Shown piece by piece: positions 53,308 through 63,600 of a stretch of 64,000 nt of DNA (within the stretch, counting starts at the first letter, position 1; every line of letters begins with the position of its first letter). Source of the DNA: Jaenimonas drosophilae (lineage: Eukaryota; Euglenozoa; Kinetoplastea; Trypanosomatida; Trypanosomatidae); contig JASAON010001626.1 of NCBI GenBank assembly GCA_030849065.1, positions 1 through 64,000 on the forward strand, written 5' to 3'. The translations under genes were made by a program, and so were the position numbers. The notes beneath the pieces were generated by a model. That model ran no database searches. It saw only the letters and a list, made by a program, of their open reading frames with translations, and was not told the origin of the DNA.

Positions 53308-56109
53308 ATGCAAACAGGGTATCAGCTCGCGGCGGTCCATGGCATGCTCTACACGGGCGGCAACGTCGCCTTCAGCCCCGACGGCACGCAGCTCTTCAGC
53401 CCCGTACACAGCTATCTGAGCTCCATTGAGCTCCAGCAGGAAGGCCATCGCTCGCTGCCCTGCAGCAACAGCTCCATCCAGTGTTTTGATCTCAGCCCCG
53501 ATGGCGATATGGCCATCGTGATTGGCCAACGTGGCCTCGGCTTCTTCTACAGCATCAGCTCACGTGTGGTGCTCGATACCATCTCCTTCCCACCCAACTG
53601 CTCCTGTGCCACGGTGCGCTTCAGCCCTTGTGGCCGCTACGTGGCCCTGGCGCTAGAAACAACCTTGCAGATTTACACCGCACCCGCCAAGCGCGTCGTG
53701 AGCTTCCACGCCTGCCACCGCGTTGAGAATCTTCACGCCGCCCTAACCTTACCCATCCTGGGGCTCTGCTGGACCGATGATAGCGAGCACCTCCTCCTTT
53801 CTGGCCAAGATGCGCGCATGATCATCGTGCCACGCCAGGCCGCCCCACACATGAAGGGCCTTGCCATTCAGCGCAACTCACTGATTGGCCACCGCACCGC
53901 CGTGCTCGGTGCGTGGTTTACCAATGAAGATGCCACTCGTGTTGTCAGTGTGGCCGCCGACAACGTTGCCGTGACGTGGCGCCGCACCGCCATCACGCGT
54001 CGTGAGGTGCTTCACACCATCGCCTCGGCCAACATGTCGGCGAGGGTGGAGGCGGCCAACGAGGAAGATGGCCGCTCCGAGGTGCCACGCAGCTTCCTCG
54101 AGAAGAGCCGCCTCGAGGCGCTGAAGCTCGATGGCATGCGGGTCGCCAACGCCGACGATGGCGGCCTCCCCGACATCCTCCGCTACGCCTACGAGGTGGA
54201 TCGCAAGATGATGCTTACGCACAAGGGCAACGTTTCCGTCGCGGCATTTCACCGCGGACGTGGTCTCGTGGCCCTTGGCTACAACACCGGCATCTTCGCC
54301 GTGCACCACCTCGAGGAGGATGATATGCCACTCATTCACCTTCTCTCCATCTCCGCCCAGGCTCTCACCGCGGCGAGCTTCTCTCCCAATGGTGATTTTC
54401 TCGCATTTGGTAGCGCACACCTGAAGCAGCTCCTCGTCTGGGACTGGAAGGCTGAGGCCTACGTGCTCAAGGAGCAGGCGCACTACTACGACATCGCACG
54501 CACCGCCATCACCGCCGACAGCAGCAACATCATCTCGGGTGGCGAGGATGGCAAGGTGAAGGTATGGAAGGCCTCAACGGGTCAGTGCTTCGTCACCTTC
54601 ACGGAACACACCGGGCCCATCACGGGCATCGGCGTGAGTAGCTCCACCAACGCCTTCTTCACGTCGAGCTTGGATGGCACCGCGCGCGGCTACGACTTGG
54701 TCCGCTATCGCCACTTCCGCGTCTTCGCCCCACCAGAGGAGTCGCAGCTCAGCTGCCTCGCCGTGGATCCATCAGGGGAGGTCTTGGCGGTGGGCAGCGC
54801 GCGCATGAATAAGATCTTCGTCTTCGCCATCCAAACGGGCCGCATCATTGATGTGCTGCAGGGCCATGAAGGTGCCATTGCCTGTGTGGCGTTTCATCCT
54901 GCGGGTACCACTCTCGCATCTGGCGCCCTCGATCACTCCATCGTCTTGTGGGATCTCTTCAACCACAACGAGGGCGGCGAGCGCCTAAAGGGGGATGGAG
55001 AGGTGGTGGAGGTTGGCACCGAGGTGGTGGCCATCGCCTACAGCGCGAGCGGGCGGCGCATGGCCATCCTCACGGCGAAGCAGGAGGTATCGGTGTACGA
55101 GACCACGGTGGCAACGGAGCCGGAGCTCCTCATCACCTTTCAAACCTCCATGGATGCGGCGGGTGGCTGGAATAAGGAGGTGGGCCCGAAGAGCGCCAAC
55201 TACAACGCCCGCTTCACGCGCATCTCCTTCTCCGCCGATGGCGAGAAGATCCTCGCCGGTGGCGAATCCAAGTGGCTCGTACTCTATCATGCCACACAAG
55301 GTTTTGTGCTGAAGAAGTGGCCCATCACCACCAACATGGATGTGCAAGGTGCCGAGGAACAGTATCAGTGGCGCAGCATCACCGAGGCGGGCTTCCTGCA
55401 GGATATTGATGTGGAGGATGAGGATACGCACCTCACCAAGCGCAAGCTGATGGAGATGCCGGGCAGCCGGCACCGCCACTTCGCGACGGGGAAGCGCAAG
55501 ACGGAGCTCGTGGCTCGCACCATGGATGTTGCATTTGCCAACACGGGAAGTGAGTTTATCGCCGCCACCACCGACGGCCTCCTCGTCTTTTCCACTCGCG
55601 TAGCCCGCCCACGCTTTCAGCCGCTTCAGCTCCGCGCCAACATCACCACCGCCCACATCCGTGAGCACATGGAGCGTGGAGAGCTCGTCATGGCCTTGGT
55701 GGCCTCACTCATCCTCGGCGAGTATCTTCTCGGAATTGAGTGCATGCGCAAGATGCCACGCGAGGGCATCCCGGTGGCGGTGAGCTCCATCCCCAGCGCC
55801 GCCTACGCCCTCCTTGTGCAGTGGGTAAGTGCGGAGGTGGAGCAGAGCCGTGGCGTGGAGCACGCCCTCCTGTGGGCCCAATCCCTTCTCCTACACTCCA
55901 ACGAAGCACTCGGCAGCTACGCACAAGATACGAGCCGCGTGCTTCCAGCCCTCAAGACGCTCCAGCGTAGCCTTCAGCAACACCGCGCACTCATCACCCT
56001 CGCCAAGGAAAACTACTTTTCGGTGTCGTACCTCCGCGATCTTGCGCGGATGCCAAAACACCGGCTGACCGCCACGGCGGAGGTGGAGGAGGCGGCTACA
56101 TCAGCCTAA
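53308..56109 (+). CDS. PWP2: PWP2 (UTP1), UtpB subunit of the SSU processome
   Basis: A 933-residue WD-repeat protein; human and yeast PWP2 have about 920. PWP2 belongs to the UtpB complex, which binds the 5' ETS of pre-rRNA in the nucleolus. Diagnostic stretches in order are GNVAFSPDGTQLFSPV near the N-terminus, HKGNVSVAAFHRGRGLVALGY, LLVWDWKAEAYVLKEQ, GGEDGKVKVWKASTG, CFVTFTEHTGPITG, TSSLDGTARGYDLVRYRHFR, FAIQTGRIIDVLQGHEG and LASGALDHSIVLWDLF. Together these give about two beta-propellers. The Utp12-type helical domain occupies about 779-905 (ITTAHIREHMERGELVMAL onward). The first ATG after the acceptor is used; a TTG eight codons upstream overlaps the acceptor and is rejected. Confidence 0.96.
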   Translation: MQTGYQLAAVHGMLYTGGNVAFSPDGTQLFSPVHSYLSSIELQQEGHRSLPCSNSSIQCFDLSPDGDMAIVIGQRGLGFFYSISSRVVLDTISFPPNCSCATVRFSPCGRYVALALETTLQIYTAPAKRVVSFHACHRVENLHAALTLPILGLCWTDDSEHLLLSGQDARMIIVPRQAAPHMKGLAIQRNSLIGHRTAVLGAWFTNEDATRVVSVAADNVAVTWRRTAITRREVLHTIASANMSARVEAANEEDGRSEVPRSFLEKSRLEALKLDGMRVANADDGGLPDILRYAYEVDRKMMLTHKGNVSVAAFHRGRGLVALGYNTGIFAVHHLEEDDMPLIHLLSISAQALTAASFSPNGDFLAFGSAHLKQLLVWDWKAEAYVLKEQAHYYDIARTAITADSSNIISGGEDGKVKVWKASTGQCFVTFTEHTGPITGIGVSSSTNAFFTSSLDGTARGYDLVRYRHFRVFAPPEESQLSCLAVDPSGEVLAVGSARMNKIFVFAIQTGRIIDVLQGHEGAIACVAFHPAGTTLASGALDHSIVLWDLFNHNEGGERLKGDGEVVEVGTEVVAIAYSASGRRMAILTAKQEVSVYETTVATEPELLITFQTSMDAAGGWNKEVGPKSANYNARFTRISFSADGEKILAGGESKWLVLYHATQGFVLKKWPITTNMDVQGAEEQYQWRSITEAGFLQDIDVEDEDTHLTKRKLMEMPGSRHRHFATGKRKTELVARTMDVAFANTGSEFIAATTDGLLVFSTRVARPRFQPLQLRANITTAHIREHMERGELVMALVASLILGEYLLGIECMRKMPREGIPVAVSSIPSAAYALLVQWVSAEVEQSRGVEHALLWAQSLLLHSNEALGSYAQDTSRVLPALKTLQRSLQQHRALITLAKENYFSVSYLRDLARMPKHRLTATAEVEEAATSA

Positions 56110-56115
56110 GTCCTC

Positions 56116-56147
56116 CATCGCATCATCATCATCATGATGATGCGATG
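56116..56147. other. Perfect 14-bp hairpin, 4-nt loop, 3' of PWP2
   Basis: CATCGCATCATCAT (56116-56129) is the exact reverse complement of ATGATGATGCGATG (56134-56147), with loop CATC. It starts 7 nt after the stop codon. Confidence 0.88.
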
Positions 56148-56348
56148 CCTCAACTTCATAACTCACTTTCTTCTTGAACCGACGAATAACAGGCGGATGA
56201 GGTAGTTCCCATCGTCTAATGTGTGTGTGTGTGTGAGAATGAAGGTATGTATGATATCTTCTTCCATGCCACATGCACAAATGTACGATTGGTGTGCCTC
56301 TCTGACTGATGCTGCATAATCTCAGCCTCTCTTGTGTTTGTGTGCGTG

Positions 56349-56368
56349 GGCCTTCCCCCTTCCACTAG
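56349..56368 (+). promoter_or_regulatory. Predicted trans-splice acceptor, gene at 56482
   Basis: The tract CCTTCCCCCTTCCACTAG ends at 56368. The 5' UTR would be 114 nt and would include a short upstream reading frame. Confidence 0.5.
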
Positions 56369-56481
56369 CAATTCTCTGAGTGCCTTATATCACCATCATC
56401 ATCATCCTTCATCCTTCATCTCTCCATGGGTATCACAACACACAAGAATATAGCGGAATAGCACCTACGCAGGCGCCACAC

Positions 56482-59400
56482 ATGAACGTTGTTGGCGGTG
56501 GTTCCACCGCCCGACCCTCCAACGCGGCGGTGCAGCTTCTGCCCGATCTCATCCGCTCACTCCGTCATGAAGCGGCGCCTTTGTTGCGCCATTTGGAGCA
56601 GCAGAGCAGCGCTTCAGCACTGTGCAGCACCTACATACTTGAGATGGTGCCCGCACTCATTCGTCTCGATGCCGTCCTCACCGAGGAGGAGCGCGAGGTG
56701 TACGTGCGCGCCTTGAATAAGCTCGTTGATCATCACCGCGCACAACTCCGCCGCGTCGTGGAGCTCCGCAAAGCGGTGGAGGCCAACGCCGCCTTCATTG
56801 CCACCCTCTCCGAGCGCATCTCAGTCCTCCACGCCATCACCACACATCCATCTCTCCTCACTCGGCTGGCACACTCCGCGCCGAGCAGCGCCGTATCACC
56901 TCAGCCCAGCATCGCACACCGCCGCCAGGTCAAGAAGGAGGGCTGGCGCACACTCTTCGGGCCTCCTCCGCCAACACATGTCGCGACGGACTCCTCGAGT
57001 GAGTTCGGCGGTGACGACCACCTCAACGCCACAACCTCCACCACCAACACCAACACCAACACGCATGGATTGGCGGAGCTCCCATCACCTATCTGTGCGC
57101 TGCTCCTCGGTACCGCCACCTCTGCTGAGATTGCGGCCTTTGTACGCTTGCTGGAGCGTCGCAGCGCACACGCGCTCGGGCAGGAGGACGGCGCCGCCAA
57201 CGTACGCCTTGCTCGAGCAGCGGTGCTCTCCTCTATTCCTGGCGCATTGGGTGTGTTGGTGGAGCGCCTCCTTCACGGCGCGGAGGATCTTCACTCGTGG
57301 CGGATGGAGGTGGAAGAGACGACGCCACCATCGCCACCACCGCCAACAACACCAGCCGATGCCGCCACCTCCTCCACGTCTGCCCCCTATCCGCCTGCCA
57401 TGTTTCATCATATGAAGATTTATTGGCCAGGCATGCGCAACTACGCCACCACGATCCTCGGCATCGCACAGGAAGCAGCCAGGTTGGCCAGCTGCAACAA
57501 CAACAACAACAACAACAATCATGGCGGTGGTGCCTCCTTCTTCTCTCCCGAGGAGGCGAGTGGTGTCTTTGATCGCGCCAACAACGGTGGCAGCCTCAAC
57601 ACCTTCTCCGTGATGGAGGCAGAGAGCCAACAACAACATGGCGGCGTGCCATCGTCATGGGCCTTCGTGATGGGCTCCGCGGGCCTTCACAATGGCAGTT
57701 TTCGTGCGGCGGAGCATCACGAAACGCCGCTGCTCCAGCCGCTCGCGGATTTGGCCATGTATGCGCAGCTCCCCGAGGTGGGGCCACTCGTGGAGGATGG
57801 AGAGGCGGAGGTGCGGGCGGTGGATGTGGTGCTGCACGTGGTGTCTCGCGCATGCCAACGGATGCTGCGACGCGAGGATGGATCTCTCGTTCTCACTGCC
57901 ACCACCACCACACCCGCCGCCACGCACAGCCGTGTTGCTGCGACGCCAACCGTTGGTGGAGGTGCGGAGCAGGACTGGATGGGCAGCTTCATCACCGCGA
58001 CGGGGAGCTCCGTGGGGTTCATCTCGCCGATCATCCCGACGAGCTTCACCGGCGGCAGCCTGGAGGACGTGATGAGCAGTGGCGTAGATGATTCCAGCAC
58101 CACCTTCTCACCACAACTATCTGCTCAGCCAACATCATTATCATTATCAGCAGCAGCAGCGTTGCGCAACAACAACAACTTTGCGTTTCCAGAAGATTCT
58201 ACAACCAGCCAGCCGCGGGCCACAACACGCACATCCCACTCACCACCACCACCACATCACGCGGCATCGGCATCCATGCCAGGCCTCACGGTATTCATGA
58301 AGGAGGAGCTGGAGGAGGTGCGCAGGGCTATGGAAGAATCTTGTGCCACCTTGCGATCCATGGAGGCGCAGCTCCGCACGGAGCTCACCCTCATTCTCTT
58401 TCGTGTGTTGAGCTCCGTCCTCGATTGGCTCATCCCCGCCATCTACGTTGTCAGCCCACGCCTTCTCATCTTCTACCGCAAGTGGGTCTGCGATGTGTTT
58501 CGGCTGCTCTACGAGGAGGGCGAGCTCGATCACTTGGCACAGCTCCTCGACGCCATCAATGGTGGTGGAGCAGCAGCAGCTGCGGCATCATCATCACCTC
58601 CACCTGCTACCGCAGGAGCACAGGCTGCAACGGCAGAGTCGGCCACACCTACACGAACTCAGCCAACACGTGGTGCCAAGACAAGCAACAACAGCGGGTC
58701 GCGTGCAGGACTTGGCAAGAAACATGCGAAGCCTCCAATGAGCTCCAAGAGCGGTGCTGGAAAAGGTGGCAGCAGTAGTGATGTGGTTCTGGCCGTGGAT
58801 CGTACATCACCCACACCTCCGCCAACACCGCAGATGAATCAGACCCCCAACGTCAATGCCGTGGCGGACGATCATCTCGATGCCACCACGACCTCCATGG
58901 ACACGCTGACGATGGCGGAGGTGGAGGATCCTCGCGCGCTCATGGTTCCCGGCTCCAACGCACGCCTCATGGAGGATCTTGCGCCACCACACAACACCAC
59001 AACGCCAACATCTTCTTCGTCTGCGCTGAGCTTGGTGCAGGCGCTTCTCCTTAGTGGTGTGGCGGTGCCTCCGCCACGTACGTACCTCCTCACGCGGCAA
59101 ATCGCCGCAGCGCTCGGCGGGCTCGAGGGCGAGGCCGTGCGAGCCATGCTAATGTTGGTTGGTGAGCCGCATGCACCTCCAGCGGAGCGGATGGCGATGA
59201 TGATGGAGGAGGCGAAGGTGGCCGCAAATCGCAGCAACACAATGCGCGCAGGTCGTGGCTCAGCCACCTCCACCTCTCCCGTGGCAGCCCCACCTCCATC
59301 ATCATCATCATCTCACGTTGCTCGTGGAGGCCATCTTCATCCACATCATCGCGGAGGTTCATCCGGCCCTAAACCGCCACGTTCACCCTCCAACAACACT

Positions 59401-60138
59401 GTGATTGATACGACGCCCGCCCTCGCACATCATCATCGTTTTCGCTATCCCAACATCCGCAACGCACATGATTTGGTGCGGCTTTACATCAGCACCGTGG
59501 AGGAGGCTGAGCAGCTCCTCTCTCCACATGATCCCATTCGCGCGGCGCTGATTCAGAACGCGGCAGACTTTCTCGCGTCGGATGGTGTTGGTGAAAGCCA
59601 CACCGCCCTCGAGCTCGTGGAGCACTACATGATGGACGTGGAGGAGGAGCGCGTGCAGCTGCCGGTGTGGGTGACGAACGCACCAAACGCAGCGGGGGAG
59701 GTGCCAGCGTGGTGGGCCGCAGGCTCATCATCAACGGCAGCAACAGCATCGGCCAACGTTGCGACAACGGGCAGCGATGGAGCAGCCCCGCATCGCGGCT
59801 TCTCGGTTTCAACGGCCAGCAATCGTCCTCGGAATGTTGGTGGTGCAGCAGCAACATCATCTGTTGTTGCCGTGGATGCTTCATCTGCATATGGCGTGAG
59901 AGGTGCGCCACCCTCTCCCCCTCCTTCTACTCAGCAACATCCTCATGGCACCACCACAATGGCAGCACACGTGGCCATTCCCATGGTGCTGCCGTCGTGG
60001 AGTAGTCCGAGTGAGCGCGACGCATTTGTGCAGCTCCTCGCGGTGCTCCGTGACACACAACGGCGCCTGCAGGGCCACGCGTCAGCCGGCGACGTGGCGG
60101 AGGGTGGGAGTGTGGAGATGCACCCAACACATGCCTAG
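56482..60138 (+). CDS. Hypothetical 1218-residue protein
   Basis: Not recognised. It consists of helical blocks separated by Ser/Thr/Pro/Asn/His-rich linkers. Residues about 10-140 look alpha-helical (HLEQQSSASALCSTYILEMV, then VLTEEEREVYVRALNKLVDH). A second helical block at about 610-690 contains LFRVLSSVLDWLIPAIYVVS followed by a charged helix. It could be a short hydrophobic or amphipathic segment, but is not clearly a membrane helix. A third block near 1010-1080 contains LLSPHDPIRAALIQNAADFL. No signal peptide or catalytic motif is visible. The first in-frame ATG (56482) is chosen; the open frame starts upstream at a GTG. Codon use matches the neighbouring real genes, so it is very likely expressed, but the function is unknown. 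Confidence 0.75.
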   Translation: MNVVGGGSTARPSNAAVQLLPDLIRSLRHEAAPLLRHLEQQSSASALCSTYILEMVPALIRLDAVLTEEEREVYVRALNKLVDHHRAQLRRVVELRKAVEANAAFIATLSERISVLHAITTHPSLLTRLAHSAPSSAVSPQPSIAHRRQVKKEGWRTLFGPPPPTHVATDSSSEFGGDDHLNATTSTTNTNTNTHGLAELPSPICALLLGTATSAEIAAFVRLLERRSAHALGQEDGAANVRLARAAVLSSIPGALGVLVERLLHGAEDLHSWRMEVEETTPPSPPPPTTPADAATSSTSAPYPPAMFHHMKIYWPGMRNYATTILGIAQEAARLASCNNNNNNNNHGGGASFFSPEEASGVFDRANNGGSLNTFSVMEAESQQQHGGVPSSWAFVMGSAGLHNGSFRAAEHHETPLLQPLADLAMYAQLPEVGPLVEDGEAEVRAVDVVLHVVSRACQRMLRREDGSLVLTATTTTPAATHSRVAATPTVGGGAEQDWMGSFITATGSSVGFISPIIPTSFTGGSLEDVMSSGVDDSSTTFSPQLSAQPTSLSLSAAAALRNNNNFAFPEDSTTSQPRATTRTSHSPPPPHHAASASMPGLTVFMKEELEEVRRAMEESCATLRSMEAQLRTELTLILFRVLSSVLDWLIPAIYVVSPRLLIFYRKWVCDVFRLLYEEGELDHLAQLLDAINGGGAAAAAASSSPPPATAGAQAATAESATPTRTQPTRGAKTSNNSGSRAGLGKKHAKPPMSSKSGAGKGGSSSDVVLAVDRTSPTPPPTPQMNQTPNVNAVADDHLDATTTSMDTLTMAEVEDPRALMVPGSNARLMEDLAPPHNTTTPTSSSSALSLVQALLLSGVAVPPPRTYLLTRQIAAALGGLEGEAVRAMLMLVGEPHAPPAERMAMMMEEAKVAANRSNTMRAGRGSATSTSPVAAPPPSSSSSHVARGGHLHPHHRGGSSGPKPPRSPSNNTVIDTTPALAHHHRFRYPNIRNAHDLVRLYISTVEEAEQLLSPHDPIRAALIQNAADFLASDGVGESHTALELVEHYMMDVEEERVQLPVWVTNAPNAAGEVPAWWAAGSSSTAATASANVATTGSDGAAPHRGFSVSTASNRPRNVGGAAATSSVVAVDASSAYGVRGAPPSPPPSTQQHPHGTTTMAAHVAIPMVLPSWSSPSERDAFVQLLAVLRDTQRRLQGHASAGDVAEGGSVEMHPTHA

Positions 60139-60647
60139 CTCCAAAAAAAAATCTGATGGGTTGGATGGTTGATGGTTGCTGTTTGTTCTCAGAAGTGCTA
60201 CACCTTCATTATCATGCCATGCGCAACATCTTTCTTATCTGTGGCACATCACGTCTTCTCTCTCATCATCATCATCTTCCTCATGACAGCGTTTGGCGAC
60301 GACGCCTTCATCATCTTCTGGCAACAACAACAACAACAACTAGTACAGCTACTACTACGCGAGTAGCTTCTTCCCCCCTCTCCCGTTCAACGAAAACCAA
60401 AAGACAGAGAGATACTACTCCCAACATATCGCAAGACTCCATCATCGTGCTTGTGCTTCACACGCACCACAACAGCATCATTGGTGTATCAGATAGCTTC
60501 ATCATCATCGTCGTCTTCAGCAACAATTCCAATCCAGAAGAAGCAGATACATCACCCGACTATTCAGAAAGCAAGAACAACAACAACAACAACAACAACA
60601 CACACTGAGCACGGTGTACTTATACGTACTCTTGACGTGTGGCAAAG
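60139..60647. other. Spacer before the last gene
   Basis: No gene supported. Contains CAT, CAA and AAC repeats and a CT tract with an acceptor candidate near 60403. Open frames here are low-complexity repeats. Confidence 0.55.
60366..60403 (+). promoter_or_regulatory. Predicted trans-splice acceptor, gene at 60648
   Basis: The tract GCTTCTTCCCCCCTCTCCCG is followed by an A-rich stretch and AAAAG at 60399-60403. The 5' UTR would be about 244 nt and contain AAC repeats. Confidence 0.45.
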
Positions 60648-63600
60648 ATGGCTGAGGATGATGAGCTCCCGCTGCCAGACGTCAACGACCTTTCACAGCG
60701 AATCCGAGCCATCCACGATGAGCTCCAGCGAGCGGGCCTCTATACCACAGCGGAGGCACTCCTCGCAGAGGTGGGCCAACGTCGTGGAGTTGATGCAGCA
60801 TCGCAGGTTGTTGGATCGCGTGCGGAGGATGAGATGAGAGCCGCAGCACACACGCATGAAGAAGATGCGTTGTCAGCCACCACCACTGCAGCAGAGTCGC
60901 TGGCGAGCCCGGTGGAGCATCATGTACCAACCACAACACCCATCGCACAATCCATTGCGGAGGAGCTCGCCCGCCTCACGCTGGTGCCGCTCGCGACACC
61001 CGCGGAGTTATTAGGTGATGTAGGAGCATCATCATCATCAGCATGTTCTTCCGCGCCAGCGTTGCGCGCAGCACTCATGTCTTTGACGCGCTCAATGATG
61101 GATGCGTGCAACAATAGCAACAGCAACACGTCACCCTACCACACCTCCGCCAACACAACGAGTGAAGGCATCGCTTCACTCTACATCTTCCTCTGCATTG
61201 TACTGTGGCAGCAGGAGGAGCTGGCGGAGGTGGTGGAGCTCCATCACCTCCTCATGGAAGAGCTCATGGGCCACGCCAAGGAGGATGAAGAAGAAGACAA
61301 AACTCCAGCATGTGCATCCACCGCAGCAACAACAACAACAACAACATCCTCGTTGAGCTCTGTTGTGATGAGTGTGGTCCGGTTGGCCCACGCCGTGCGT
61401 GTCTTTCACACCCACGTTGGCATGCCTCGCCAGTGGGGGCCCGTCGTGGAGGGGGGCCATGATGCTTCGGTGCTACACGCAGCGATGCGCAAGTGCTCGC
61501 CAATCTGGCTGAGTAGAGCGGAACAGATTCTTCAGTTTTGGCTTGACTGCAGCGTCGCTGACAAAACATCCACGTCATCGTCGCCACCACTGCCGCCACT
61601 TGCAACGAAGCGTGGCCGGCAAGGTGGTGCCGTGGATGGATCTGATCAGAACAACAACAACTGTCGTGATGATCATCATCCAGTTCCACCACAAACAGCG
61701 GCTTTGAAGAGCTCACGTGAGGAGCTGCTGGTGCGCCACGTTGCGCGTCGCGCTCGTCTTGTGGTTTGGATTTTGGAGAGGATGGAGGAGCTCACGTGCA
61801 GCCCACCTCCTCGATGCACAGCCATCGTGGCGCATTGGGCCGCTGCCTGTGTGCGGCGTCTCGCCACGATGGATTCAACGCGACGGTTGTTGGCGGACCT
61901 CCGAGGACGATTTGCGGCGGTTCTTCGCCACACAAGTGCGCCAGCCTCACCTGAATCTCTATCGCTTCTCTTCACCGATTCCGCGCACAACGCCAGTGTC
62001 GTGGAACATGGCCCACCAAGGGGCACCGTTCGAGGTTCAGCAGATGTGGCGCACCCACACACCGTGGTGCTCAGCCTGCATGAGTGCCTACGTCGTGTGC
62101 TACGTGCACGGCCCCACCGCCTTCTGCGTTTTGGCAGCCCTGCCCTTCAACAACAACTCATGAGCATGCAGAAAACTCCGCAACAACAAGAGCACATGCA
62201 CGACGTCGAGGTTGGTGCAGAACAACACGATGCACCACTACCACCACCAACAACAACGTCAGCGGTGTTGGGATCTGACTCTCTCTCCTCCTCTGCATCC
62301 GCCCCCACCACACCGCAACAACCTCCTCCTCCCTACACAAGACTGCAGCCCTCGACGTCCTTCACCACATCTGATCCCGTTGATGAGCGTTTTGGTGATC
62401 CCACCGACAACATTCGCGATCAGGTGCTGAGCATCACCTCCACCAAGGATGGTGCGTTGGTGGCGATGATCTCCTCGCATGGGAAGTTGCTCGTGTACGC
62501 CAACACGGCAGCCACCACACAACACGCCCATCATCATCAACGACAGCAGAATCATAAGATGGAGGAGGAGGAGGAGCTCGTCTTGTGCGCACACCTCCTG
62601 CCGTGGGGAGCTCATCAAGCGCAGTGGTATGAGCTCATCGGCTCCATCGTGGAGATCAGCCCCGATGGGCGTTATGTGATGGCGGCGATCCAATATGCCG
62701 CGGAGAGTGTGGCTCCAGATAATGAAGCAACGGCACACATCCCCGAGGGAACGGGGGCGTTGCGCATCTACTCGCTCCATCAACGTCAGCCGCACATGGT
62801 GCGGAAAGGAATAGAGAAGATGATGCGCGCCGAGGTGGAAGAGGATGAAGAGGAGGTGCATGATGATGATGATGATGATGATGATGCGTGTTATGCCACA
62901 TACACACTTCACCGCGCACCCATCATCACGGCGCGGTGGGCTGACGCCCGATTTTGGCCGCGAGAGAAGTTGGCCGCCGCACACCTACGTCGTCAAGCCA
63001 CCGTGCGCATCATTGATGAAGATCGTTCGCCCATTGAGCATGCCTGGCGTGTTGCCGCGCGTACCTACCTACATCCTTTCCAGTGCTTCTCCGTGGGTCT
63101 GGATGATGAGCTCGTGCGTTGGCTGCCCTCCAGTGGTGTGGTGCTGCAGCGCATCGCGACCCCACCTTTGCAGGACCTCATCATCTCCCCACTCCGCGCC
63201 TCCATCTACTCCATCGACGATGGCGGCTCGTTGGGCATGATGGATGTGGCGTGGAGGAGGAGCACCGCACGTCAGCCTGCCTCTCCCCATGAGCTGGAAC
63301 ACACCGCCACCCCACTCGTCGTACTTGGCGCGGGCGGGCTTCCGTTGATGGGCCTCCCCCCATCCCCCGGTGATCCCATCGCGCCATCCGACGGGGCACC
63401 ACAACGGCAACATGAAGCGGATCGTCAGGTACCGCCGTTTATGTTCGCCGCCTCATGCGTGTTGCGCTGGAGCCGCCGCAGTCGCTCCGGTGCGGTGCGG
63501 GAGGCGGAGGATGGGGAAGAAGCGAGGGAAAAGGAGGAGCCTACTCAGCCGCTCCGCGCATCGATGATGTCGGAGTTGGCGAGGCTGATTCGTGGGTCGG

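Larger units (their letters stand above)
56110..56481. other. Spacer after PWP2
   Basis: No gene supported. Contains a hairpin at 56116-56147, GT repeats, a C/T tract with acceptor near 56368, and a short upstream ATG at about 56426 with an 11-codon frame that could act as a uORF if the acceptor is correct. Confidence 0.5.
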
